NCBI RefSeq assembly: GCF_001612765.1
Contig: NZ_BDBB01000009.1
Coordinates: 62,001 to 126,000 of the forward strand
From: Nocardia arthritidis NBRC 100137
Lineage (GTDB): Bacteria; Actinomycetota; Actinomycetes; Mycobacteriales; Mycobacteriaceae
DNA: 64,000 bases
Reading direction: 5' to 3'
Below the pieces are notes generated by a model. That model did not search any database and had not been told where the DNA came from. It was given only the letters and a program-made list of their open reading frames with translations. Below are positions 52,823 to 61,849 of this stretch, piece after piece; positions within the stretch are counted from its first letter, which is position 1, and each line of letters opens with the position of its first letter. The position numbers and the translations under genes were made by a program.

Positions 52823-53110
52823 GTGCAGTATTTGGCACGAGTGCATTGCTGCGGTAGCCGCTGGCTGGTCCATGTGCCAGCGATCGACTACTGGACACCG
52901 GTCAACGACAAACGCGCCATCGAGTCCACCGCCCGCACGATGATCGCCGACATTACGGGGGTGGCACCGGATTCGTTCGGCGTCGACCTCGATGCGGCCC
53001 GTGCTGTCGGGAGCCTGGCCGAATACGCGGCGGCAGCGACCGTCTTACGGCGGTGGGATGGCGTACAGCCTGAGCATCCGACAACCGATGTCTCCATACC
53101 GCATAACTGA
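52823..53110 (+). CDS. HicB-like small protein
   Basis: 95 aa from GTG 52823, with GAGGGGAA upstream. RVHCCGSRWLVHVPAIDYWTPV and RAIESTARTMIADITGVAPD fit the short beta-beta-alpha HicB-like (antitoxin-like) fold found in many actinobacterial solo proteins. There is no adjacent HicA toxin, so it is probably a solitary member. Confidence 0.55.
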   Translation: MQYLARVHCCGSRWLVHVPAIDYWTPVNDKRAIESTARTMIADITGVAPDSFGVDLDAARAVGSLAEYAAAATVLRRWDGVQPEHPTTDVSIPHN

Positions 53111-53167
53111 ATAAATCACTGACGCACTGGCGTTCGCGCAGAACGCTGTTCAACTAGGGGGATTCCC

Positions 53168-53449
53168 ATGCGAACCTTCGTCTCTCGCCTCGGCGCTATT
53201 GTCGCGTTGGTGCTGGCCACCATGCTCCTGGGCATGGGGACAGCGGGGGCGATCACGATCTCGGACTGCGTCGACGGCGGCGGCATCGTCATCCGCTGCG
53301 CTGAACAGCCAGTGACCCGCCAGGACAAGGTGGCGTGTCCGGCACCCGGCAAATCCACCCGGATCTGGTGCTTCGGCGGCTTCTACGGCTACCCGGAACC
53401 GCTGGAAATCCTGGAGTTCGGTGGCGACAGCCGGTACCGCGCTCGGTAG
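53168..53449 (+). CDS. small secreted Cys-containing protein
   Basis: 93 aa from ATG 53168. N-terminal signal peptide: RTFVSRLG then AIVALVLATMLLGMGTAGAI with a likely AGA cleavage site. The mature part has four Cys (SDCVDGG, IRCAEQ, VACPAPG, IWCFGG), suggesting two disulfides. No family recognised; an exported cargo protein. Confidence 0.7.
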   Translation: MRTFVSRLGAIVALVLATMLLGMGTAGAITISDCVDGGGIVIRCAEQPVTRQDKVACPAPGKSTRIWCFGGFYGYPEPLEILEFGGDSRYRAR

Positions 53450-53459
53450 GGTCCAACCC

Positions 53460-53864
53460 ATGACCACCGAGCGGGATGAGTCAACCGTCACGATCACGGG
53501 GGCGGCGCCAGGAGCCATTCTGGCGCTCAAACGGGCGGCGGCCATTGCTGCCGAACACGGACACCACTGGATTGGCGTTGAGGACCTGCTGGCCGCGATT
53601 CTGACCGCGGAGCCGCTGTCGCTGCTGGAGGTGCAATGGCCTCGACACGGCGGAACGCCGCTGGAGCGTGGGGAGATCAACGACTTCGATCCGTCACTGC
53701 CACAGCAGGCGCTGACGTTCGATGAGGTCAAGGCACTGGTGCTGTCGATCGTCCCCGGAGCACCAAAGGGCGCACATGGGCCGGCGGAACCGGCTGCTGT
53801 TGCCTACACGGTGACGGGACCTCATGCGGAGGAATTCCGGGCGGGGATTGAGGCGGAGGGGTAA
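53460..53864 (+). CDS. Clp N-domain-like protein
   Basis: 134 aa from ATG 53460. LALKRAAAIAAEHGHHWIGVEDLLAAIL matches one Clp N-terminal repeat (A-x-x-H-xx-I(G)xEHLL pattern). No AAA+ domain follows, so it is a stand-alone adaptor-like domain. It follows the secreted protein at a ten-base gap. Confidence 0.6.
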   Translation: MTTERDESTVTITGAAPGAILALKRAAAIAAEHGHHWIGVEDLLAAILTAEPLSLLEVQWPRHGGTPLERGEINDFDPSLPQQALTFDEVKALVLSIVPGAPKGAHGPAEPAAVAYTVTGPHAEEFRAGIEAEG

Positions 53865-54017
53865 GGCAGTGGGATTCTTTTGAAGAAGAACGAGCCCATT
53901 GTTTGCCGTCTGCACGAATCGTGTGCGCGCATAAAGATTCGGTCTTCACAGTGCGGAAGGCATCGGAACTTCTACGCTGTGCGATCCATAGCGTAACGCC
54001 AATCACTTGCCTGTTCC

Positions 54018-54890
54018 CTACTCAGGCTTGTCCTCCGGACTGCCGAAACGATTAAGCCTAGCGATGGCTTCTAGGCGCGTTTCACGAGGCATTCTTTTTC
54101 GAAGATAAGGGATCTTGTCGCTATCCAGTCGATGGGTAAGCCGATTCATGATCCGGCCGAACCGTGACTTTCCGCTGAAACCAACCTTGAAGCGCAGTGG
54201 TATAAATGCTTGGAGGCCGACCACTCGTCTCCATAAGCTCATCGTAGCGTAAATTTGCCGAAGTTCGTCGACTCGAAATGCGTACTCCACTCGAAATCTC
54301 AAATCGAAATTACGGTCACGAATATTGGCCAGCATGGTTCCTGCACTTTCGAGTGTGTCTCGATACGCATAGCGATAGAGGAGGTCTGGGTGCGCTCTAG
54401 CGCCGAGGGTAGCCAGGATATTTTCACCAATTGGCTTGAAGTCGGTAGTAGGCCCCATATAGATCAGATACATTCGATTATAGTGTCGCCACATCGTATC
54501 TTTCGCTTGCTGAAATACCATCAGAACGGAAGCCACATAGCCTATGTACATCCACCAGGGGACGACTCGAAAAAAACTATCCGAGTCGCGGTTGTATATA
54601 AAGGGGCTCGCCACCACTGCGAAAGTAAAAATAAGATTGCCAGCGACTATGGTGAGCTTTTGCAACGCCGTGTGAGTAACCGTCTTTTGTGCGTAAGCTA
54701 TTCGGTCGAGTAGTGTGCTAGACCAGTTTGCAGACACACGCTCGTAGATCGAGCCTGATTCACGCAAAGCTTTGAGGTGCTCGATATCATTCTTGCTTAC
54801 AAAATTCGTCCAGTTCTTTAGATGAATGCCGAGCGATACGAGATTCAATACAATACCGAGGGCGATGCCAAGAGTTTGGTACCAAAGCAC
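54018..54890 (-). CDS. membrane protein with C-terminal basic domain (cassette with MBL)
   Basis: 290 aa. Three hydrophobic spans: TLGIALGIVLNLVSLGI near the N-terminus, TIVAGNLIFTFAVVASPFI at about 82-100, and WMYIGYVASVLMVFQQ at 113-128. The remaining 160 residues are basic and helical, with no named family. Last of three minus-strand genes from 56682; a 127-base gap precedes it, so it may have its own promoter. Confidence 0.7.
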   Translation of the reverse strand: MLWYQTLGIALGIVLNLVSLGIHLKNWTNFVSKNDIEHLKALRESGSIYERVSANWSSTLLDRIAYAQKTVTHTALQKLTIVAGNLIFTFAVVASPFIYNRDSDSFFRVVPWWMYIGYVASVLMVFQQAKDTMWRHYNRMYLIYMGPTTDFKPIGENILATLGARAHPDLLYRYAYRDTLESAGTMLANIRDRNFDLRFRVEYAFRVDELRQIYATMSLWRRVVGLQAFIPLRFKVGFSGKSRFGRIMNRLTHRLDSDKIPYLRKRMPRETRLEAIARLNRFGSPEDKPE

Positions 54891-55017
54891 GAGAGAAGGA
54901 TAGCAGTCACAATCAGAAAAGCCTAGAGATTGGACGCATCCAACATCGCCGCGTCGCTATGGAAAGATGTGAGCAGGTCTTACGAGTTGGCAATTGTGCT
55001 ACGAGCCAATTCATGAT

Positions 55018-55764
55018 CTAGGGAGCTTCTGACTGCGAAGCACCTGAATTTGCCCCCAATGTTTCGAGTGACATGAACAACTGGGAAGCATATTTTTCGG
55101 CTGCACGGCGGACGGCATCTTGTGTGCACAACCGCCACCACCCGAATGCCGCAATAAGGTCAAACCCAACGAGTGCCGCCTGCTGTTGCCATGTGAGCGG
55201 CACAAGAGAGAATCGAGCGAGCAGAATGGTGGCTATGGCCGTGAGCAAGCAGATGACTGCCGCCGGGACACGGCAGGCATAGGTATTACGGCGGAAGCCA
55301 TAGGAAATGTTCTCCTCGTGCACCAAGGGAAACCGTGTCTTGTCACGAGTTCGCTCTCGTAGTGCTCCTGTCGCTGCCGCATAGATATCATCCGCTTCGG
55401 CCGGATCTGCAGCCTCGGAAACCTTGTCGGGAAGGGTTATGTCTAAATATTTGGTTACGAGCTGATGCCTGCGTGCCACAGCGGCGCTTGCAGCGGTCGA
55501 GCGCCACCGCAGCATGTTTTCAGTTGGCCGGCCTCCCCAGCTCTGAAACAATTTCGGTTCGACTTGCATGCCGCGGTCACGAACAACTTGAGAAGCGACG
55601 AACGGGAGACAAAAGGCGGCGAAGGCAGCAACTTTTGTCCAGATCGTCACGACGACGGGAACTGCTGTTACTGCGAGAACGAATAGCGGTAAAACGACTA
55701 GGGTCGCAGGCAGAAACCGTGCCGTTCTATTGTACCGGTCCGTAATCTGTTGCAAGATATCCAT
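55018..55764 (-). CDS. four-helix membrane protein (cassette with MBL)
   Basis: 248 aa. Two hydrophobic spans near residues 18-55 (LPATLVVLPLFVLAVTAVPV and the next) and two near 165-215 (AAVICLLTAIATILLARFSL and LVGFDLIAAFGWW), with a soluble loop between that carries Arg/Glu-rich helices. Layout resembles the SLATT-like two-plus-two membrane effectors seen in nucleotide-centred defence loci, but the motif match is weak. Lies 21 bases after the MBL gene. Confidence 0.65.
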   Translation of the reverse strand: MDILQQITDRYNRTARFLPATLVVLPLFVLAVTAVPVVVTIWTKVAAFAAFCLPFVASQVVRDRGMQVEPKLFQSWGGRPTENMLRWRSTAASAAVARRHQLVTKYLDITLPDKVSEAADPAEADDIYAAATGALRERTRDKTRFPLVHEENISYGFRRNTYACRVPAAVICLLTAIATILLARFSLVPLTWQQQAALVGFDLIAAFGWWRLCTQDAVRRAAEKYASQLFMSLETLGANSGASQSEAP

Positions 55765-55785
55765 GGACTTTACCTTTGTCGGCGA

Positions 55786-56682
55786 TCAGCGTTTGTGGCA
55801 CGGAAGCGTGCCGATGTAGTACAAGCCGTGGCTGCGGTCGCGGCCTTCGTCATCCAGAAAGTCAACGTTATAGGCGTTATCACTGACATAGATGTGGGCT
55901 TTTTCGGTACCTGTCTCGAACAAGATGTCGCCGCATGAATTCTGCGTCATGGTGTTGTAGCCGTCGTAGTAGTGAAGATACTCCGACGGAGCCTCGCCGA
56001 TAACAATGAGGCCGGGCTCCATCTTTTCCAGCCAGACTCGCGGCACCTTTCCTGACGTGCGACCGTGGTGCGGGGCAAAGAGTACATCCACCTTGGGCAT
56101 TGCCACCTTATCCTCGATCTTCTCCATGAAGTCGGTCTCAAGGTCGCCCATCCAGAGCATAAGAGGGCCGTTTTCGACAGAGTACTGGAGAATGCAGGAT
56201 ATATTGTTGGGCGACATTCCTGCAGCCGCGTCGGCCAATGCACTTTTGAAGTCTGGATCCGAAGTAACGGGCCACAACACGCTGAGTCCGGCCGAGCCGC
56301 GTTCATCGTCTCCGTCGTTCATCCAACGACGCTTGCAACCTTTGTAGATGTAGTACGCCTTCTTGGGATCGTCGCGCAGTGTGCAGTAACGCTTAAAGTC
56401 TACAGTCTCATCTTCTTTGGTAGCTTCGTTTTTAACGCAATAGAAATTCTTTATACCGATATGATCGTCTAGTTCGACAAGACCTCCGATGTGATCTTGG
56501 TCGGGATGTGTCGAAATGAAACGAGTGATGCCCTTGTCTTTCGACTGCGTGGCTATCTCGGTCAGAATGCTCCCGAGTCGGTCGTCCGGCAAGGAACAGT
56601 CGATGATGGTGAAGTTATCACTTCCGTGCCGGATGTAGTACATGTCGCCGTTACCGATGGCAAAGGACTTGACGATCGCCAT
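55786..56682 (-). CDS. ComEC/Rec2-like MBL-fold hydrolase
   Basis: 298 aa. Metal motif STHPDQDHIGG (HxDxDH), later LWMGDLETD and APHHGRTSGKVP, as in the soluble MBL domain of ComEC and its stand-alone relatives. These are predicted nucleases or phosphodiesterases. First gene of a three-gene cassette with two membrane proteins. No cyclase or STING-like protein is visible, so a signalling link is only inferred. Confidence 0.82.
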   Translation of the reverse strand: MAIVKSFAIGNGDMYYIRHGSDNFTIIDCSLPDDRLGSILTEIATQSKDKGITRFISTHPDQDHIGGLVELDDHIGIKNFYCVKNEATKEDETVDFKRYCTLRDDPKKAYYIYKGCKRRWMNDGDDERGSAGLSVLWPVTSDPDFKSALADAAAGMSPNNISCILQYSVENGPLMLWMGDLETDFMEKIEDKVAMPKVDVLFAPHHGRTSGKVPRVWLEKMEPGLIVIGEAPSEYLHYYDGYNTMTQNSCGDILFETGTEKAHIYVSDNAYNVDFLDDEGRDRSHGLYYIGTLPCHKR

Positions 56683-57063
56683 TGACCCGCTCTCTATTAG
56701 TTAGGGTACGGAAGCATTGCTGGGACCGGACCACACACTCCATCACCGCAACCGGTCTACTGAAGTAGTTCGAGAAGTTGCCCTCGGCGTTACATCGGAC
56801 TGGCGCAACGCCTTCCGGACGTTGATTTCCCGTCCCGAGCTCGTGCGATGATCCTGGTCAGTCGGGTGCGCCGTACCGTCGCACGGCTCGACCCATCTCG
56901 TCCTTGGACATGGTCGGAACCTCGCGATGCCTTGCTGCCGAAGGATCTCGACCTGAGCAGCGGAGTAGCCATTTCGCTGTATGGCGCACTGTCACAACCT
57001 CACTCCGCTTGTGCGGGATGCGCGGTCCTGAGTTCGTAGTCACGGCAGGGGACTCTGACCGCA
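56683..57063. other. 381-base gap with a decayed second integrase-tail copy
   Basis: No intact gene. On the minus strand, 56790-56960 contains MSKDEMGRAVRRYGAPD followed by a stop and, in another frame, REINVRKALRQ, which align with MTKDEINQAARLYESGD and KGKGSVWKALRE of the integrase tail at 57064-57486. Frameshifts mark it as a remnant. Confidence 0.6.
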
Positions 57064-57486
57064 TCACCGCGTCGATGGCCGTAGCTGGACTCCTTTTTCC
57101 CGCAATGCCTTCCATACGCTGCCCTTCCCCTTCCCGAGCTTCTCCGCGATGGCCTTGAGTGAGTCGCCTGATTCGTAGAGCCGCGCGGCTTGGTTGATCT
57201 CGTCCTTGGTCATGGGTTGGAAGCGAGTCTGAACGCCATGCTCATCAAGGAGCTTGAGTAGGCTGCCCTTCGAGATGCCGTGCTGCTTGCAGAGTTGGTT
57301 GGTGGAGGCACCTTCGCGGTATGCATCGACGATCTCGGCGATGGTGTCTTGGGTGAAATGGTGCGCGATACGGCGAGGCTGGACAGGCGTTGTGCCTGGT
57401 GGACGTGGGGATGTGGTTTCGAGCAGCCTAGCGAGATTGCGAAGTTGGGTGGCCTGCGGATGGTTTGAGAGGTTTCCAAGGAGGGC
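57064..57486 (-). CDS. orphan C-terminal tail of the E2 serine integrase (two HTH units)
   Basis: 140 codons before the stop at 57064, with no start codon of their own at the left boundary. Two HTH-like units: FTQDTIAEIVDAYREGASTN followed by QLCKQHGISKGSLLKLLDEHG, and MTKDEINQAARLYESGDSLK followed by AIAEKLGKGKGSVWKALREK. Fused in the circular element to the integrase through GTC (57487-57489 complement): ATLV then ALLGNLSNHPQ. In the chromosome the same frame is open upstream through the E3 integrase remnant to 57675, giving a possible 203-aa hybrid. Confidence 0.75.
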   Translation of the reverse strand, partial: ALLGNLSNHPQATQLRNLARLLETTSPRPPGTTPVQPRRIAHHFTQDTIAEIVDAYREGASTNQLCKQHGISKGSLLKLLDEHGVQTRFQPMTKDEINQAARLYESGDSLKAIAEKLGKGKGSVWKALREKGVQLRPSTR

Positions 57487-57489
57487 GAC
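57486..57489. other. inferred E2 right attachment point (CGAC)
   Basis: The bases CGAC here and at 31710-31713 are the only identity between the E2 ends. Reconstructed attB reads CAGCCCGACAGTGAAAACCC, and reconstructed attP reads GAGGGCGACCAGAGTGG. Confidence 0.7.
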
Positions 57490-57730
57490 AGTGAAAACCC
57501 CTTCCGACCAGCGTCGGAAGGGGTTTTTACGTTCCTGAGCGAGGGGCCGGATTCGAGCGGCTCTCACAGAAATCTCGCGTTTCAGGCTTGCAGAGCCTCT
57601 GGCCCACCGCTCGAGCACGTCTCGATTGTCCGGAACGGTCTCCGGGACGTCGATGTAGTGCGCCTTGGCCACCACGCGGGTGTTGCCGACCTGGCGGGCG
57701 GCGCGTTCGGGGTCTGAATTGTCCTGAAGC
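57490..57730 (-). pseudogene. E3 tyrosine integrase C-terminal remnant with tRNA-type terminator
   Basis: Bases 57490-57580 repeat the flank of core copy C: AGTGAAAACCCCTTCCGACC hairpin and GAGGGGCCGGATTCGA. The minus strand to about 57715 encodes VAKAHYIDVPETVPDNRDVL and ERWARG, the end of a tyrosine integrase closely related to the remnant at 62594-63735, with the Tyr nucleophile in HYID. The rest of the gene is gone. This marks the left end of E3 before E2 entered. Confidence 0.75.
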
Positions 57731-57870
57731 TAAAGCTTCGTGCGCCAGTACGTCAGGTTGTGGCGGGTGGTGAGGGTGTCGGGCTGGTCGGCGCCCAGTA
57801 TCCGCAGGCGGTCGGTGAGCAGCTGCTCGTACTCGGTGACCGCGCCGATCCCACTCCAGCGGTAATCAGC
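57731..57870 (-). pseudogene. TPR-repeat protein remnant
   Basis: The frame ends YEQLLTDRLRILGADQPDTL followed by TTRHNLTYW, typical of TPR_10 repeats of NB-ARC/TPR proteins, then a stop. Upstream sequence is not recognisable. A short fragment abutting the integrase remnant. Confidence 0.55.
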
Positions 57871-57929
57871 CGCCAGTACTCCTGCGCCAGTTCCAACCGC
57901 CGCTTGGCTCCACGCCTGCCCGCCAACAC

Positions 57930-58167
57930 GCCCTTCATGATCAACCGTGTTGCGACACAAGCTAGAACCCGAGAATCGCCAGAGGGTCGGTCTTCAGGAG
58001 TTGCCGACAAGGCCAACCGCGCCTGGCCGGCCCTCGCCTTGGACCTGACAGCATGGCTGCAAACCATCGCCCTGCACGACCACCCTGCCCGTCGCTGCGA
58101 ACCGAAAACCCTTCGCCTGTGGCATTTTTCACTCGTCACCCGCATCGCCCACCACGCCCGCCACTAA
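57930..58167 (+). mobile_element. IS1380-type transposase C-terminal remnant
   Basis: LDLTAWLQTIALHDHPARRC followed by EPKTLRLWHFSLVTRIAHHA matches the C-terminus of IS1380-family transposases (LLAWTQ... EPKRLR...). The catalytic part and both inverted repeats are missing, so it is an insertion-sequence relic. Confidence 0.65.
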
Positions 58168-58207
58168 ACTCGTAGCAACAGTATTCAGCGTGGTGGGAGT
58201 GAACCCT

Positions 58208-60295
58208 GTGAGTATGCCCAGCATTGTTATGAAGTCCTGGCGCGACCGCTCGAACACCATCGGTGTAATTCCGGGCAAGTCTGACGATCAGGCAAACGCG
58301 CTGCGCGCCATTGTTGAGCAACTGCCGCTAGCTAGCGGTCAAGATGTACAACTGACATTCATGGGCGGACAAGCGAGAAGTGTTAATTGTGACACCTTCT
58401 TCATTCGCCAGCTGACCCGAGCTGCGATGGTGGTTAAGTCCGATGGAAATCAATGGGAAGCCACGCCAGCGACCAGATTCTGGTACGAGACCCGCGACGA
58501 TGTCTTTTATGCCCGACACCTCCATGCACACGTCAAGCTCTTCGGTGAGCTACTAGCCCACATCAAGACTAGCCCTGAGGACCGCGAACTCCTCAAGGTA
58601 GCTCAGCGGTTCAATTTAGCCTGGACAAGTCTGGATCAGGTTAATCGCCGCCTCTCCTGGATGCAGGCGCTCGGGCTGCTGGAGCGGTGGGGGTACGGGA
58701 AGCTTGTCGTTACAGAGAAGGGGCGCCAATTCCTCGAAACGATCGAGCTTGCCACACCAGAGTCCGTTGCGCCAGACGCTGTCACCCATGACGAGGAGTC
58801 TCCCGACCTCTCAGAACCACAACCATTTCTAGTTCAAGCCTTCGACCGATTGAAACCTGCCGATCTCAAAAACCGAAGGGTGTTGATCGGCTACGTTCCA
58901 AGAGGGCGAAAAGGCGCGGGACGGGCGTCGGAAGGCGGCAGCCCGGGCATCTTCGAAGCTCTGCGGAAATACCTGGACCTCATCGGCTCAAGTGCGTCGT
59001 CAGACGAGATATACGAGAAAGCTGTTGCAGCATTCGGCCAGAAGAAAAGCTCCTATACGCAAAGCATGCACACCCTGAGGAATATGGGCGTCATCGAGAT
59101 GGTGTCTTTCAACCGATATGGGATCCCGGGCCAGATCGCCACAATCGTACAAACTGGCAGTGAGGTCGACTTTGTAAGGCACCTCCATCTTCGTTATAGA
59201 TTTGTCGGCGAGCTATTGGTAGCACTTGAAGGGAACGCATCGGTACGCGGACTTGCGGAGTTTGCAAATGAGAAGTATGGTCTCAATCAAATTGATAATG
59301 CCGAGATTCGTACTCGCCTCTCTTTCCTGGCTGAGGCTGGTCTAGTAGAGAGGATTGACTGGTCGCGGTACAGAATAACCGCAAACGGCCGAGCGCTTAT
59401 ATCTGAGTTGACCCTAGAGGCACCGCTTGAGTCTGCTACCGCGACTGAGGCGGGATCAGCCGCGGACGAATCGCATTCTCGCGCTGCCTCGTCATTCGAA
59501 GAAGTAGCTAGTGGTATAAATGAGGAACTAAGGCGTTACGGCAACGTTGGCAACGCTAGCGCCGAATTTGAGCGCGCAGTCGCACGGGGCTTTGAATTAT
59601 TTGGGTTCAGGGTCGAACACCTGGGCGGACCAGGCCGGACAGATGTTCTGCTAACGGTGGAGCAGAGCCCTTCCGAGCGATATCGGGCTATTGTCGACGC
59701 CAAGTCATCGTCAACCGGTGTAATCAGCGATAATGCATTGACTTTCGACGTAATAAGAGACCATAGAAGCAAGCATAAGGCTGACTATGCCGCCGTAGTA
59801 GGGCCGGAGTTTACGCCTCGGCTCAAAGAGTGGGCAGTAAACCATAAAGTCAAGCTAATCACAGTGGAGGAACTGATCGGTTTAATTGAGCTGCATCAAA
59901 ACACACCCTTGCCGCTGCCCGAACTGAAGATTCTATTCGAGACTTCTGACGACCTTACTGATGTATACGATGCGTATGGGGTGGCTGCTGGTGTCTCTGA
60001 GATACTTACCAAGATTATCGACGTGCTATACCAAGAAGCCAACGATGAAGATCCCATAGCCGAGGGCTACATCAGTGCGGAAAATATTTACTTCACGCTT
60101 CGCAAGGAGTTGAGCCCTCGGCCGTCTCGGGATAGCATTAATGAATGTCTGGAATTCTTGGCCAGCAGCGTAGTTCGAGCGCTTCACAAAAAGGGCGACA
60201 AGTACAAGCTGGCGGACGTGCCCTCGAATATCGACAGGCGCTTGTTCGGATTGAGCTCTAGCATTGGCTCCGTGATTCTGCCAGAACAAGGCTGA
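58208..60295 (+). CDS. winged-helix PD-(D/E)XK restriction-like nuclease
   Basis: 695 aa from GTG 58208 (GGGAG upstream); GTG 58190 and ATG 58214 are alternatives. Three winged-helix-like units (about 30-190, 240-320, 320-405), one with LRNMGVIEMVSFNRYG and one with LSFLAEAGLVERIDWSRYRI. Residues about 450-560 form a nuclease core: FERAVARGFELFGFRVEHLG, GPGRTDVLLTV (Asp479) and YRAIVDAKSSS (Asp497, Lys499), a DxK variant. A C-terminal helical region follows. Resembles Mrr/McrC-type or single-chain type II enzymes. Probably a restriction-like defence protein; no methylase is adjacent. Confidence 0.75.
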   Translation: MSMPSIVMKSWRDRSNTIGVIPGKSDDQANALRAIVEQLPLASGQDVQLTFMGGQARSVNCDTFFIRQLTRAAMVVKSDGNQWEATPATRFWYETRDDVFYARHLHAHVKLFGELLAHIKTSPEDRELLKVAQRFNLAWTSLDQVNRRLSWMQALGLLERWGYGKLVVTEKGRQFLETIELATPESVAPDAVTHDEESPDLSEPQPFLVQAFDRLKPADLKNRRVLIGYVPRGRKGAGRASEGGSPGIFEALRKYLDLIGSSASSDEIYEKAVAAFGQKKSSYTQSMHTLRNMGVIEMVSFNRYGIPGQIATIVQTGSEVDFVRHLHLRYRFVGELLVALEGNASVRGLAEFANEKYGLNQIDNAEIRTRLSFLAEAGLVERIDWSRYRITANGRALISELTLEAPLESATATEAGSAADESHSRAASSFEEVASGINEELRRYGNVGNASAEFERAVARGFELFGFRVEHLGGPGRTDVLLTVEQSPSERYRAIVDAKSSSTGVISDNALTFDVIRDHRSKHKADYAAVVGPEFTPRLKEWAVNHKVKLITVEELIGLIELHQNTPLPLPELKILFETSDDLTDVYDAYGVAAGVSEILTKIIDVLYQEANDEDPIAEGYISAENIYFTLRKELSPRPSRDSINECLEFLASSVVRALHKKGDKYKLADVPSNIDRRLFGLSSSIGSVILPEQG

Positions 60296-60557
60296 TCAAA
60301 TGGCAACCATGGCGTCCAGTCGCTCCAAACAATTAGCCCTCGGCAAACGGACGTCCACCTCGCTTGGCGGCTGCCTCTGCTCAGCGTCAGGTGAAGTCGG
60401 TGTGTCAAGCATCAGTCGAACCACTACAAACGGCTGTGCGAACAATTGCCGAATTGAGCCATACAGGATCAAGCGCGGCGCGCTGGCGCCGGGCGGACGC
60501 GTCGGCGCGTTGCGGCGCACGCTGGCGCTGCCGCATTCGCGGGTATACCTTTCCGTT

Positions 60558-61604
60558 ATGGCACTGACGAGACCCCGCGACACCACGATCAGGCGACTCT
60601 TCGCCTTGTCGATGAATCAGTGTGCGTTCCCGGGTTGTTCGACCTCGATAGTCGACGAAACTGGCACGATTGTTGGCCGTGTCTGCCACATCCGCGCCCA
60701 AAGTGCTGGCGGCCCCCGGTACGACCCCAGTCAGACCGACGAGCAACGGCACGATCTCGATAACCTCATACTGATGTGCGCGACGCATCATGCAGTTATT
60801 GACGACTGGGATAACCTCGCTACTTTTACAGTCGAGTACCTAGTTGAGATCAAGCGAACCCACGAGGAAACTGCACGGTCAAAGGGCGACGAGGCAGCAC
60901 CGCAGGCTACGTCGGCTGTAATAACAGCTTTGGCCATATCGGCTATGACGTACAACTATGAGTCAGGAGCGGTGCATAACGACTTTCGCAACGCAACCTT
61001 CAAAGTTGGCGGAGAGGGCGGTAGACCTCTCGGCGCCGGCGGCCAGGGCGGCGTACTCATCATCTCCGGTTTCGCCAAGCTACCTGATGAAGTCTCCGTG
61101 AATCTCGACGGGACACATGGTCAGGCGCCGGGCGGCGGCGGGGGCGGCGGGGGTGCCCTGAGATTCGAGGGACGCGATATCACCCACTCTGACATCGAAA
61201 GTGGTTTAGCTGTGCGCGCCTTTACCGCAGTCAATGGCGCGACTGTTGCGGACCACCTGCTCTATACCCTCGGTGCAGGCTACTCCCACTACGAACTGAA
61301 TGAAGTTCCCGCCACCGCGTCCATCTCGACAGCGTGGATACTCGATTTGGGTCGAATTCCGCCGGATACTCTATTGCGAATGGAAATAATCTGCCAGTAT
61401 CCGGACGGCGAAAAAGTAACAGTCGACTCCAAAGATGTTCACGTATATAAAACATCCGATCCGGTCAAGAGGTGCTCGCTAGTAGCCAATATTCAGCTGA
61501 AGGTCCAGCAATTGGGAATTTATACGCTCCATCTCGGATCGGCGAGCATGCACCTTGCGGAGTACCCGATTGAGTTTCGCTTGCGGAAATCGAGCACGAA
61601 CTGA
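60558..61604 (+). CDS. HNH nuclease with Gly-rich linker and C-terminal sensor-like domain
   Basis: 348 aa from ATG 60558. N-terminal HNH: Cys22 and Cys27 (CAFPGC), His44 (RVCHI), Asn69 (DNLIL), Cys74 and His77/78 (CATHH). A Gly-rich central part (GGEGGRPLGAGGQGG and APGGGGGGGG) separates it from a beta-rich C-terminal domain ending LGIYTLHLGSASMHLAEYPI, similar to the small beta-sandwich domains (DUF6941-like) that end some effector proteins. Directly downstream of the PD-(D/E)XK gene on the same strand (262-base gap). Confidence 0.75.
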   Translation: MALTRPRDTTIRRLFALSMNQCAFPGCSTSIVDETGTIVGRVCHIRAQSAGGPRYDPSQTDEQRHDLDNLILMCATHHAVIDDWDNLATFTVEYLVEIKRTHEETARSKGDEAAPQATSAVITALAISAMTYNYESGAVHNDFRNATFKVGGEGGRPLGAGGQGGVLIISGFAKLPDEVSVNLDGTHGQAPGGGGGGGGALRFEGRDITHSDIESGLAVRAFTAVNGATVADHLLYTLGAGYSHYELNEVPATASISTAWILDLGRIPPDTLLRMEIICQYPDGEKVTVDSKDVHVYKTSDPVKRCSLVANIQLKVQQLGIYTLHLGSASMHLAEYPIEFRLRKSSTN

Positions 61605-61849
61605 GTCCCCGACGGCGGGCGATCGACGACAGTTCTGACGACAACGGTGACGATAGCAACGAACTCGCCCACCTCCCCCGCCACACCGGCCTCCGAGCGC
61701 TCAGGTGGTAGACGGCTCTCACGGAGACTCTTAACACCTTCGAAGACAGCCCGATGCGCACACGGCATCGCTAGCAACGAACGTGCCAGATACGCTGGTC
61801 AACCGCGGTAAATCGAGGGCTCCATCGTGCACCCGTCGACCTAGATAAG

